A DNA stretch of 8,261 bases from Thermoleophilia bacterium (GTDB lineage Bacteria; Actinomycetota; Thermoleophilia; Gaiellales; Gaiellaceae). Position 1 is the stretch's first letter; each line of letters opens with the position of its first letter. Where the stretch lies: positions 1 through 8,261 of the forward strand of contig JAICZB010000097.1 of assembly GCA_025933895.1 (NCBI GenBank). Direction: 5' to 3'. Positions 1 to 6,104 of the stretch are shown here, in pieces. A model generated the notes under the pieces. That model was not told the origin of the DNA and ran no database searches. It saw nothing but the letters and a program-made list of their open reading frames with translations. The translations under genes and the position numbers were made by a program.

Positions 1-1418
1 GGCGGGTTGCCGATGATCGCGTCCGCTCGTGGCCACTCGATCTTCAGCGCATCCCCACGCACGATCCCGCTCAGGTTCGTGAGCGGTAGCACCTGCTCGT
101 GGTCGAGACCGAGCTCGTCGACCGCCTGCTTCTGGCCCATCCAGAGCGTGACACGAGCGAGCTGGACGGCGAACTGGTCCATCTCGATTCCGTGCATGTT
201 CGAGAGCGGGAAGTAGAGCGCTAGCGTCTGCTGCTCGCGGACGCCCGAACTGCGGCGCATGTCGGCCTCGCGGCGGCGGAGCTCCGCCTCGATCCGGCGC
301 AGTTCGCGGTACGCCACATACAGAAAGTTCCCCGAGCCGCAGGCCGGGTCGAGCACGACGTAGTGCATGAGATCGTTCTGCGCCTTCTGGACGTCCGCGA
401 GCGTCCGGCAGGCGGCGATCCGCTCGCGCCAGGGCTCGACGATCGTCGGCAGCACGACCTTGAGGATGTCCGCCTCGTGCGTGTAATGCGCGCCGAGCGC
501 CCACTGGCGCTCCTTGCCGAGCGCTCCCTGCAGCAGGCCGCCGAAGATCGCCGGCTCGACCTTCGCCCAGTTGAACTCCGCGGCCGCTCGCGCGAGGAGC
601 TCGATCTCGTCCGGCTCGAGGTGCACGCGCGCCGGACGGTCGAACAGCGAGCCGTTGGCGTACGGCACTCGCTCGTACATGCCGTGCTCCGGCCGCGGAC
701 CTTTCGTCGCGAGGATCTCGAACAGGCGGCCGAGATCGTCCGCGCTCGACCGCGACGCGTCGCTCGCCAGCTCCTGCACAACGCGGGTGAAGACGTGCGA
801 CGGGAGCATGTGCAAGTCCTCGGCGAACATCGCCCAGACGCACTGGAGGAGGAAGTCGCGTAGCACGGGCAGCTCGCCCGCCTGCCGGTCACGCAATCGC
901 TGGTTGAGGTCGGTCACGAGCGCGACAGCCTCGCGCGTGAGCTCGGCACCGCCACCCTCGAAGACGGGCTGCCGGCCGGCGAGGAAATTGAGAACGTCGA
1001 GGTTCTCGGGCAGATCGACGAGATCCACGGTCGCGCGCGGCTCGGTGTAGATCGCACCCGGCTCCCAGACCTCGAAGCGGTGGAAGGCGCAGAGCACGAC
1101 ATAGCGGGGCGCCGGCGAGCGCGGAGTGCCGGACTTCTGCCAGTACGTGAGAGCCTGCTCGCGGTGCTTCGGGAGCCTGTCGACCTCGCTCGGACGCTTC
1201 ATCTCGATGATGCAGACGCCCGGCCAGAAGAGGTCCATGAAGCCGCCCTCCGTCCGCTCCTCGAAGCGGGCGCCGGCGGCCTGCCGGTCGACGCCGTAAC
1301 ACTCGAGGAGCTGATTGATGAAGGTCTGCGCCTCGGATCGCTCCGAGCCCTGGTAGCCGCCCCAGCGCGCCGCGAACTCGGCGAGCCGGCGCCGGATCTC
1401 GTCCTCGGACGGCGCCAC
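1..1418 (-). CDS. MmeI-like type IIL restriction-modification enzyme (fused endonuclease and adenine methyltransferase), 3'-truncated by window edge
   Basis: About 472 codons are present; the C-terminal target-recognition region lies beyond the left edge. The N-terminus (…FAARWGGYQGSERSEAQTF…) resembles the MmeI family. It is followed by a PD-(D/E)xK nuclease signature, D62-X9-E72-M-K74 in MDLFWPG…IIEMKRP, the same spacing as MmeI. A helical linker runs to about residue 340. SAM motif I is DPACGSGNFL from D357, and the catalytic motif begins as GNPP at N471, where the window ends. Family members cut DNA outside an asymmetric site and methylate adenine on one strand to protect the host. The start is GTG 1418: an in-frame TGA lies at 1434-1436, AGGA sits 5 nt upstream, and the family-like sequence begins almost at once. 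No frameshift or stop breaks the visible part, so the gene looks intact. It follows the small coiled-coil gene by 7 bp, so they are probably cotranscribed. Whether nuclease activity persists cannot be judged here. Confidence 0.9.
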   Translation of the reverse strand, partial: MAPSEDEIRRRLAEFAARWGGYQGSERSEAQTFINQLLECYGVDRQAAGARFEERTEGGFMDLFWPGVCIIEMKRPSEVDRLPKHREQALTYWQKSGTPRSPAPRYVVLCAFHRFEVWEPGAIYTEPRATVDLVDLPENLDVLNFLAGRQPVFEGGGAELTREAVALVTDLNQRLRDRQAGELPVLRDFLLQCVWAMFAEDLHMLPSHVFTRVVQELASDASRSSADDLGRLFEILATKGPRPEHGMYERVPYANGSLFDRPARVHLEPDEIELLARAAAEFNWAKVEPAIFGGLLQGALGKERQWALGAHYTHEADILKVVLPTIVEPWRERIAACRTLADVQKAQNDLMHYVVLDPACGSGNFLYVAYRELRRIEAELRRREADMRRSSGVREQQTLALYFPLSNMHGIEMDQFAVQLARVTLWMGQKQAVDELGLDHEQVLPLTNLSGIVRGDALKIEWPRADAIIGNP

Positions 1419-1423
1419 CGTCG

Positions 1424-1427
1424 TCCT
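1424..1427 (-). promoter_or_regulatory. Shine-Dalgarno site of the MmeI-like gene
   Basis: AGGA on the minus strand lies 5 nt before GTG 1418 and overlaps the stop codon region of the upstream small gene. It fixes the start, because the only upstream in-frame space is five codons after a TGA. The arrangement allows translational coupling between the two genes. Confidence 0.6.
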
Positions 1428-1707
1428 AGAGCTTCAGTTGTTCCTTCGGAACCGCGAAGAAGGTGCCCTGGCGCAGTCGCCGGGCAAGGTCGCTGAGCTC
1501 CTCCTGAGCCCGCTGCATCGCATCGATCAGGTGCTGCTCTGCACCGAGCTTGCGCATCTCGGCGGCAGCGCGCTCCGTGCGCTCTCGCGCCTCCTCGATG
1601 TAGAGCATCGCGACGTCGATCTGCTCGAAGGCCTGCTCGTCCAGTTCGCGCTCCCTCCTCCCGTCGAGCAGAGTAGACGAGTCGGCGGACGGCTTCGAGG
1701 CTGCCAC
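1426..1707 (-). CDS. Small coiled-coil protein preceding the MmeI-like gene
   Basis: A 93-residue, highly charged, Ala/Glu/Arg/Leu-rich protein that I do not recognise as a named family. Residues ~18-80 read as one long amphipathic helix with heptad-like spacing (AMLYIEEARER…AAEMRKL…LIDAMQRAQEELSDLARRLRQ), so a dimeric or partner-binding coiled coil is likely. A short non-helical tail, GTFFAVPKEQLKL, ends the protein. There is no signal peptide or membrane segment. The GTG at 1707 is the only upstream start (in-frame TAG four codons before), and TAGCTT six nt before it fits a leaderless promoter. An internal ATG (codon 34, first base 1608) is an alternative. Its stop is 7 bp from the restriction-modification gene, so it may be an accessory, regulatory or stability factor for that enzyme. 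That role is inferred from context only. Confidence 0.72.
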   Translation of the reverse strand: MAASKPSADSSTLLDGRRERELDEQAFEQIDVAMLYIEEARERTERAAAEMRKLGAEQHLIDAMQRAQEELSDLARRLRQGTFFAVPKEQLKL

Positions 1708-1713
1708 GCCTCG

Positions 1714-1719
1714 AAGCTA
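1714..1719 (-). promoter_or_regulatory. Putative -10 box TAGCTT for the small gene/R-M operon (leaderless)
   Basis: TAGCTT on the minus strand ends 6 nt before GTG 1707. Transcription starting 6-7 nt after the box would begin at or next to the start codon. I see no convincing -35 hexamer. Support comes mainly from the same box-to-start geometry at four other genes in the window. Confidence 0.45.
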
Positions 1720-1760
1720 GGCGGAGGTTTGTGCCGCGGGTGCGCCGACTTCGCAACAAC

Positions 1761-1766
1761 TACGCT
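1761..1766 (+). promoter_or_regulatory. Putative -10 box TACGCT for the amidohydrolase operon (leaderless)
   Basis: TACGCT ends 6 nt before GTG 1773. This geometry matches the other predicted leaderless starts here and decides the start of the amidohydrolase. It lies only about 40 bp from the oppositely oriented TAGCTT box, so 1708-1772 would be a compact divergent promoter region. No clear -35 is seen. Confidence 0.45.
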
Positions 1767-1772
1767 CGCCTC

Positions 1773-3323
1773 GTGCTGCTCGAGAACGGGACGATCCGCA
1801 CGCTCGACCCGTCGCTGCCGACCGTCTCGTCGCTCTGGATCGCGGGCGAGCGGATCGCCGGCGGCGTCGGCGTCCACGAAACCGCGCTGCCGAGCCCCGA
1901 GACGGTCGACCTCGGCGGCCGCTGCGTCCTGCCGGGCTTCACCGACTCCCATGTCCACTTCCCCACGTGGGCGCTCGCTCGGCACGACGTCGGGCTCCAC
2001 GGCTGCGGGTCGGTCGCCGAGGCGCTCGACCGCGTTCGAGCCGCGCCGAGAACCGGCAGCTGGCTGCGCGGTCAGGGCTGGCGAGACGCCGACTGGCCCG
2101 ACGGCCCGCCGACCCGCCACGTGCTCGACGAGGTCGAGCCCGGGCGGCCGGCGATGCTGATCTCGAAGGACTACCACGCGCTCTGGCTCAACTCCGCGGC
2201 GCTCGCGCTCGCGGACGGCGACCTCGAGGTCGAGGGCGGCGTGGTCGTCCGGGACGACGGCGGGGAGCCCACCGGCGTCCTCTACGAGCGCGCGGCCTGG
2301 CAGTTCAAGGAGCGGTACGCCACCGTGCCGGACGAGGAGTACGTCGAGGCGATGCGCGAAGGCGTCCGGGTCGCGGCGTCGCGCGGCGTCACGGCGCTGC
2401 ACGACAAGGACGGCTGGCTCGGCGCGATCGGCCTCTGGCAGCGGCTCGAGCAGCAGGGCAGCCTGCCGTTGCGCGTCTGGCAGTCGACGCCTGCCGACAA
2501 GCTCTCCGACCTCCGCGAGCTCGGCCTGCGCAGCGGTGCGGGCTCCCCGCTCCTCCGGCTCGGCTACCTGAAGTTGTTCATGGACGGCACGCTCGGCTCG
2601 CAGACGGCCTGGATGTCGGACGGGAGCGGCGTGACGATCACGTCGAGCGAGGAGCTCGAGGAGATCGTGCGCGAGGGGGCCGAGGCGGGTTGGCCGGTCG
2701 GCGTGCACGCGATCGGCGACGCTGCGAACCGGGCTGCGCTGGACGCGTTCGAGCGCTCGCGGGAGGCGTGGCAACCTCGAGGACTCCGCCAACGGATCGA
2801 GCACGCGCAGTGTCTCGACCCCGACGACGTCGCGCGCTTCGCGGAGCTCGGCGTCACAGCGTCCGTCCAGTTCTCCCACGCCCCCTCCGACGAGGAGCTC
2901 GCGAAGCGCTACTGGTCCGACCGGCTCGATCGGACCTACTCCTTCCGCTCCCTCCTCGACTCCGGCGCGCTGCTCGCGAACGGCTCCGACGCGCCGGTGG
3001 AGGAGCTCGAGCCGTGGGCCGGAGTCGTCGCCGCCGTCCTCGACCACTGGCGCGACGATCAGCGGCTCACGCTCGACGAGGCACTCCACGCGATCTGCGT
3101 CGCGCCGACCTGGCTCTCGCACGACGAGCGCGTCCGCGGGACACTCGTGCCGGGCCGGTACGCCGATCTCGTCGTACTCGACCGCGACCCGTTCGCCTGT
3201 GAGCCGGAGGAGCTGCGGCAGGTCCAGGTCGTCGCGACGATGCTCGGCGGACGCTGGACGCACAACCCCCCACCCTGGGACCGGGCATTGCTCAGAGAGG
3301 GTCGGATGGGCGAAGATCGCTGA
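1773..3323 (+). CDS. YtcJ/NfdA-type metal-dependent amidohydrolase (Amidohydro_3 family)
   Basis: A 516-residue cytoplasmic hydrolase of the amidohydrolase superfamily. Its N-terminus (VLLENGTIRTLDP) is the small beta-sandwich typical of the family. The metal-binding HxH is in DSHVHFPTW (H60, H62). Further along are LKLFMDGTLGSQTAWM with a candidate metal-bridging Lys, GVHAIGDAANRAALDAFE, RIEHAQCL, SVQFSHAPSDEE and the late aspartate in LANGSDAPVEELEPW. The C-terminal strands end in RYADLVVLDRDPF. Relatives include Bacillus YtcJ and N-substituted formamide deformylase NfdA; substrates vary widely, so specificity is not readable. I chose GTG 1773 because the family-like sequence starts there and TACGCT sits at leaderless spacing. 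GTG 1731 would add 14 residues (PRVRRLRNNYARL) unlike the family, although GGAGG lies 3 nt before it. The permease gene follows 31 bp later, so it probably begins a catabolic operon. Confidence 0.9.
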   Translation: MLLENGTIRTLDPSLPTVSSLWIAGERIAGGVGVHETALPSPETVDLGGRCVLPGFTDSHVHFPTWALARHDVGLHGCGSVAEALDRVRAAPRTGSWLRGQGWRDADWPDGPPTRHVLDEVEPGRPAMLISKDYHALWLNSAALALADGDLEVEGGVVVRDDGGEPTGVLYERAAWQFKERYATVPDEEYVEAMREGVRVAASRGVTALHDKDGWLGAIGLWQRLEQQGSLPLRVWQSTPADKLSDLRELGLRSGAGSPLLRLGYLKLFMDGTLGSQTAWMSDGSGVTITSSEELEEIVREGAEAGWPVGVHAIGDAANRAALDAFERSREAWQPRGLRQRIEHAQCLDPDDVARFAELGVTASVQFSHAPSDEELAKRYWSDRLDRTYSFRSLLDSGALLANGSDAPVEELEPWAGVVAAVLDHWRDDQRLTLDEALHAICVAPTWLSHDERVRGTLVPGRYADLVVLDRDPFACEPEELRQVQVVATMLGGRWTHNPPPWDRALLREGRMGEDR

Positions 3324-3340
3324 ACCACGTCCGAACCTCA

Positions 3341-3350
3341 GGGGAGGAGG
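3341..3350 (+). promoter_or_regulatory. Strong Shine-Dalgarno sequence of the permease gene
   Basis: GGGGAGGAGG ends 4 nt before ATG 3355. It settles the permease start against the open reading frame that continues upstream to 3199 through the end of the amidohydrolase gene. It also suggests the permease is an internal operon gene with its own efficient ribosome binding. Confidence 0.85.
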
Positions 3351-3354
3351 AACG

Positions 3355-4827
3355 ATGGAGGCTGCAACCGCTAGCGGCGGCCAGGAGGGCCGGCTCCGTG
3401 AGCACTCGATCGGGCTGCCGCAGGTCCTGTTCCAGTCGATTACGCACATGGCGCCCGGCGCCGCCGTGGCGTACTCGATCTACATCTCGGTGCCGTTCTC
3501 ACGACAGGCACTCGCGCTCTCCGTCCTGCTCGCGCTGATCGCGTGCCTCTGCGCCGCGACGGCGATCGGGCAACTGGCGAAGAAGTACCCGTCGGCCGGG
3601 GGCATGTACACGTACGCCGCGCGCTCGCTCGGCCCGTGGGCCGGGTTCTTCGTCGCGTGGCTCTTCATCCTGTTCGAGCCGCTCGTCGCACCGTTCCTCT
3701 ACCTCGAGTTCGGTTGGGCGATGCACGAGGTGATGAGCAGCGAGGCGGGCTGGAACTACACCGGCCAGTGGTGGATCTGGGTCGCGGTGATGACGGTGAT
3801 CGTGTTCCTGCTCACGTACCGCGACATCCGTCTGTCGACGACGGCAGGCGTGATCCTGGGCGCATTCGAGATCGCGGTCTTCGCGACGCTCGCACTCTGG
3901 ATGCTGTTCTCGAACACCGGCGACCTGAACACCCAGCCCTTCCAGCCGCACAACGCCGTCGGCGGCTGGAGCGGCGTATTCCGGGGGATGGTCTTCGCGA
4001 TCCTCGCCTTCATCGGCTTCGAGGCCGCGGCGCCGCTCGGCGAGGAGGCGAAACGACCGAGACGAACGGTGCCGTTCGCCGTCGTCGGCTCGGCGCTTGC
4101 GATCGGCCTCTTCTACGTGCTGACCGCGTACGCGTGGGTCTTCGGCGCCGGCTTCGACAACTTCGTCACCCAGGCCACCGGCGCCGACCCGTGGCGGAAT
4201 CTCGGCAAGGTCTTCTGGGGAACCGGGTGGGTGATCGTCTTCGTCGCGATCTGCAACTCGATCGCCGCGAACTCGAACGCGGCGGTGAACGCGGCCACGC
4301 GCGTCTTCTTCGCGCTGTCCCGCAACGGACTCGCGCCGCGGCCGCTCGGTCACGTGCACCCGAAGTTCCGGACGCCGACGAACGCGATCATCGGGATGAG
4401 CGGATTCGCACTCGTGCTCTCCCTCCTCCTCGGCTGGAAGTGGGGCCCGCTGATCGGCTTCTCGCTCATCGCGACGCTCGCGGTGATCGTCGTGGTCGTC
4501 GTCTACATGCTCATCTGCGCCGGCGCGATCTGGGAGTACTGGGTCAAGCGGCGGGCCGAGTTCAACCCGCTGCTCCATTTCGCGCTGCCGGTCGGCGGGA
4601 TCGTGCTCTTCTTCTTCCCGCTCTACTACCAGTACTACAAGTTCGTTCCGACCTACCCGATCAAGTACGCAAACTGGATCGCGGTCGCCTGGATCGGAAT
4701 CGGCATCGTGTTGACGATCGTCCTCGCGCTGACGCGACCGGACCGGTTACGCGACATGGAACGGGTCTACGTCGAAGACGAAACGGTGGCACCGGAAAGT
4801 GGCGCAGTACCATCGCCTGCCTCGTAG
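3355..4827 (+). CDS. APC-superfamily amino acid/amine permease
   Basis: A 490-residue integral membrane protein with about 12 hydrophobic segments, normal for the AA_permease_2 branch. Family signatures are clear: KKYPSAGGMYTYAAR at 76-90 after helix 2, GFEAAAPLGEEAKRPRRTVP at 221-240 in and after helix 6, and NAATRVFFALSRNGLAPRPL at 312-331 leading to the loop before helix 9. The helix 1 region (FQSITHMAPGAAVAYSI) carries the unwound glycine-containing substrate site typical of the fold. It should import an amino acid, amine or related cationic or polar compound across the inner membrane by proton- or ion-coupled transport; the substrate cannot be read directly. Its position between an amidohydrolase and an amidase suggests it brings in their substrate or exchanges it for a product. 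The C-terminal tail (RPDRLRDMERVYVEDE…) is cytoplasmic and overlaps the next gene. Confidence 0.92.
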   Translation: MEAATASGGQEGRLREHSIGLPQVLFQSITHMAPGAAVAYSIYISVPFSRQALALSVLLALIACLCAATAIGQLAKKYPSAGGMYTYAARSLGPWAGFFVAWLFILFEPLVAPFLYLEFGWAMHEVMSSEAGWNYTGQWWIWVAVMTVIVFLLTYRDIRLSTTAGVILGAFEIAVFATLALWMLFSNTGDLNTQPFQPHNAVGGWSGVFRGMVFAILAFIGFEAAAPLGEEAKRPRRTVPFAVVGSALAIGLFYVLTAYAWVFGAGFDNFVTQATGADPWRNLGKVFWGTGWVIVFVAICNSIAANSNAAVNAATRVFFALSRNGLAPRPLGHVHPKFRTPTNAIIGMSGFALVLSLLLGWKWGPLIGFSLIATLAVIVVVVVYMLICAGAIWEYWVKRRAEFNPLLHFALPVGGIVLFFFPLYYQYYKFVPTYPIKYANWIAVAWIGIGIVLTIVLALTRPDRLRDMERVYVEDETVAPESGAVPSPAS

Positions 4828-5716
4828 CGAGGTGATCTGGTCGTTCGGGCCCGACCTCCAGCCGGTACTGGAGGTCGAGCCCGGCGACGTCGTCACCTTC
4901 GAGACGAACGACTGCTTCACCGGCCAGATCCGGAGCGAGGACGACCTCGTCACCGAGATCGACCTCTCGCGGATCAACAGCGCGACAGGGCCGGTCGCCG
5001 TCGAGGGAGCCGAGCCCGGCGACTCGCTCGTGGCGGAGATCCTCGACGTCCGTCCGATCGAGTGGGGAGTCGCCACGCTCATCCCCGGCTTCGGCCAGCT
5101 GATCGAACACGTGCAGTCGCCGCTGACACGGCTCTTCGAGGTGCGCGACGGAGTCGTCAAGATGAACGACCGCGTCTCCTTCCCCGCCATGCCGATGGTC
5201 GGGGTCGTCGGCGTGGCGACCGACGGCGAGGAGCTCTCGAACGGCCTAGCCGGACGCCACGGCGGCAACCTCGACGACCACTGGCATGGCGCAGGCGCGA
5301 AGATCTTCTTCCCGGTCCGGCAGCCCGGCGGCCTGTTCGCCGTCGGCGACATGCACGCGGCGATGGGCGACGGCGAGATCTGCTTCACCGGCGTCGAGAT
5401 CGCCGGCGAGGTCGACGTCCGCTTCGACGTCCTCAGGGGGAAGCAGGCGACCTGGCCGGTGACGGAGCTCGCGGACCGCTGGCTGCCGCACGCGACAGCG
5501 TATGAGTACGACGACGCGCTCGAGCTCGTCTCGGAGGAAGCGGCGCGGCTGCTCGTCGACGAGCACGGCTTCACGATGGAGGACGCGTTCATCTTCCTCT
5601 CGGTCGCGTGCGACGCCGGCGTCGCCCAGGCGTGCAAGCCCGCAGAAGGCTTCGGCACGATCGCGCGCTTCTCGATCCCCAAGATCGACGCGTGCCCGGC
5701 CCCGTTCAGCGGCTGA
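4799..5716 (+). CDS. Acetamidase/formamidase family amide hydrolase
   Basis: A 305-residue soluble enzyme of the FmdA/AmdA family, which hydrolyses formamide, acetamide or related short amides to carboxylate and ammonia. The N-terminus (HRLPRSEVIWSF…PVLEVEPGDVVTFET) matches the usual family opening. Other markers are GRHGGNLDD (152-160), the FPV…GGLFAVGD strand and the hallmark GDMHAAMGDGE (183-193). The last part (FIFLSVACDAGVAQACKPAEGFG) corresponds to the C-terminal conserved block. The length is normal for the short branch. GTG 4799 is preferred because homology begins there. It overlaps the permease end by 29 bp in another frame and has only GGAAA directly before it, so translation is probably coupled to the permease. 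Context suggests it completes amide breakdown after uptake. A different small amide or hydrolysable N-acyl compound is possible, because many members are uncharacterised. Confidence 0.9.
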   Translation: MAQYHRLPRSEVIWSFGPDLQPVLEVEPGDVVTFETNDCFTGQIRSEDDLVTEIDLSRINSATGPVAVEGAEPGDSLVAEILDVRPIEWGVATLIPGFGQLIEHVQSPLTRLFEVRDGVVKMNDRVSFPAMPMVGVVGVATDGEELSNGLAGRHGGNLDDHWHGAGAKIFFPVRQPGGLFAVGDMHAAMGDGEICFTGVEIAGEVDVRFDVLRGKQATWPVTELADRWLPHATAYEYDDALELVSEEAARLLVDEHGFTMEDAFIFLSVACDAGVAQACKPAEGFGTIARFSIPKIDACPAPFSG

Positions 5717-5727
5717 GCGCCGCGGCG

Positions 5728-5733
5728 TACAAT
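5728..5733 (+). promoter_or_regulatory. -10 box TACAAT of the HxlR-family regulator gene (leaderless)
   Basis: TACAAT is close to the TATAAT consensus and ends 7 nt before ATG 5741, placing the transcript start at about the A of ATG. TTCAGC at 5705-5710 sits 17 bp upstream and is a weak -35 candidate lying inside the end of the amidase gene. The 10-bp palindrome CGCCGCGGCG (5718-5727) fills part of the spacer and could be an autoregulatory site, but it may be chance in GC-rich DNA. Confidence 0.6.
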
Positions 5734-5740
5734 CGAGAGC

Positions 5741-6100
5741 ATGGCCGTCCGCACGATGAACCCCGTCCACGAGTCGGGCACCTGCGCAGTCGCGGCGACG
5801 GCCGAGATCGTCGGCGCGAAGTGGACCGCGCTGCTCGTGCACGACCTGTCGGAGGGCCCGCGCCGCTTCTCGGAGCTCGAGCGCTCGTGCCAGGGCATCA
5901 GCCCGCGCACGCTCGCCGAACGCCTCCGCGCGCTCGAGGCCGAGGGGATTCTCGAGCGCCGGAGCTACGCCGAGACGCCGCCGCGAGTCGAGTACCACCT
6001 CACGGCGAAGGGCGAGTCCCTCCTGCCGATCATCGACGCGATGCGCGAGTTCGGCCACGAGTGGCTCCCCTGCGGGCGCACGCACCCGCACGCGCTCTGA
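5741..6100 (+). CDS. HxlR-family winged-helix transcriptional regulator
   Basis: A 119-residue DNA-binding protein with the full HxlR pattern: Cys15 in GTCAVAATAEIVGAKWTALL, then GPRRFSELERSCQGISPRTLAERLRALE (helix-turn-helix and recognition helix, ~54-71), EGILERRSY and PPRVEYHLTAKGESL (wing and helix). Members bind palindromic operators as dimers and often sense reactive electrophiles or redox stress through the N-terminal Cys; Cys15 is in the equivalent place here. The start at ATG 5741 is supported by TACAAT 7 nt upstream. It lies 24 bp after the amidase gene but has its own promoter, so it could be transcribed both alone and by readthrough. Control of the upstream amide operon or of itself is plausible but inferred. 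Its stop is only 4 bp from the convergent peptidase stop. Confidence 0.93.
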   Translation: MAVRTMNPVHESGTCAVAATAEIVGAKWTALLVHDLSEGPRRFSELERSCQGISPRTLAERLRALEAEGILERRSYAETPPRVEYHLTAKGESLLPIIDAMREFGHEWLPCGRTHPHAL

Positions 6101-6104
6101 TCCG

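Noticed and set aside
1731..1772. Upstream GTG 1731 as amidohydrolase start, with GGAGG at 1723-1727
   Set aside because: The spacing is only 3 nt, the extra 14 residues are unlike the family, and TACGCT at 1761-1766 would lie inside the coding region. It remains possible and is noted in the gene entry.
3199..3354. Upstream extension of the permease frame
   Set aside because: It overlaps the end of the amidohydrolase gene and encodes no membrane or family sequence. ATG 3355 has a strong GGAGGAGG site.
1527..3449. 640-codon open frame on the minus strand opposite the amidohydrolase
   Set aside because: It is a GC-driven antisense shadow. The translation is low-complexity Arg/Val/Glu/Asp with no family pattern, while the plus strand encodes a full amidohydrolase with all metal ligands.
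3499..4578. 359-codon minus-strand open frame opposite the permease
   Set aside because: Its composition (runs of Asp, His, Arg, Glu) is the mirror of a hydrophobic membrane protein, and the plus-strand permease is unambiguous.
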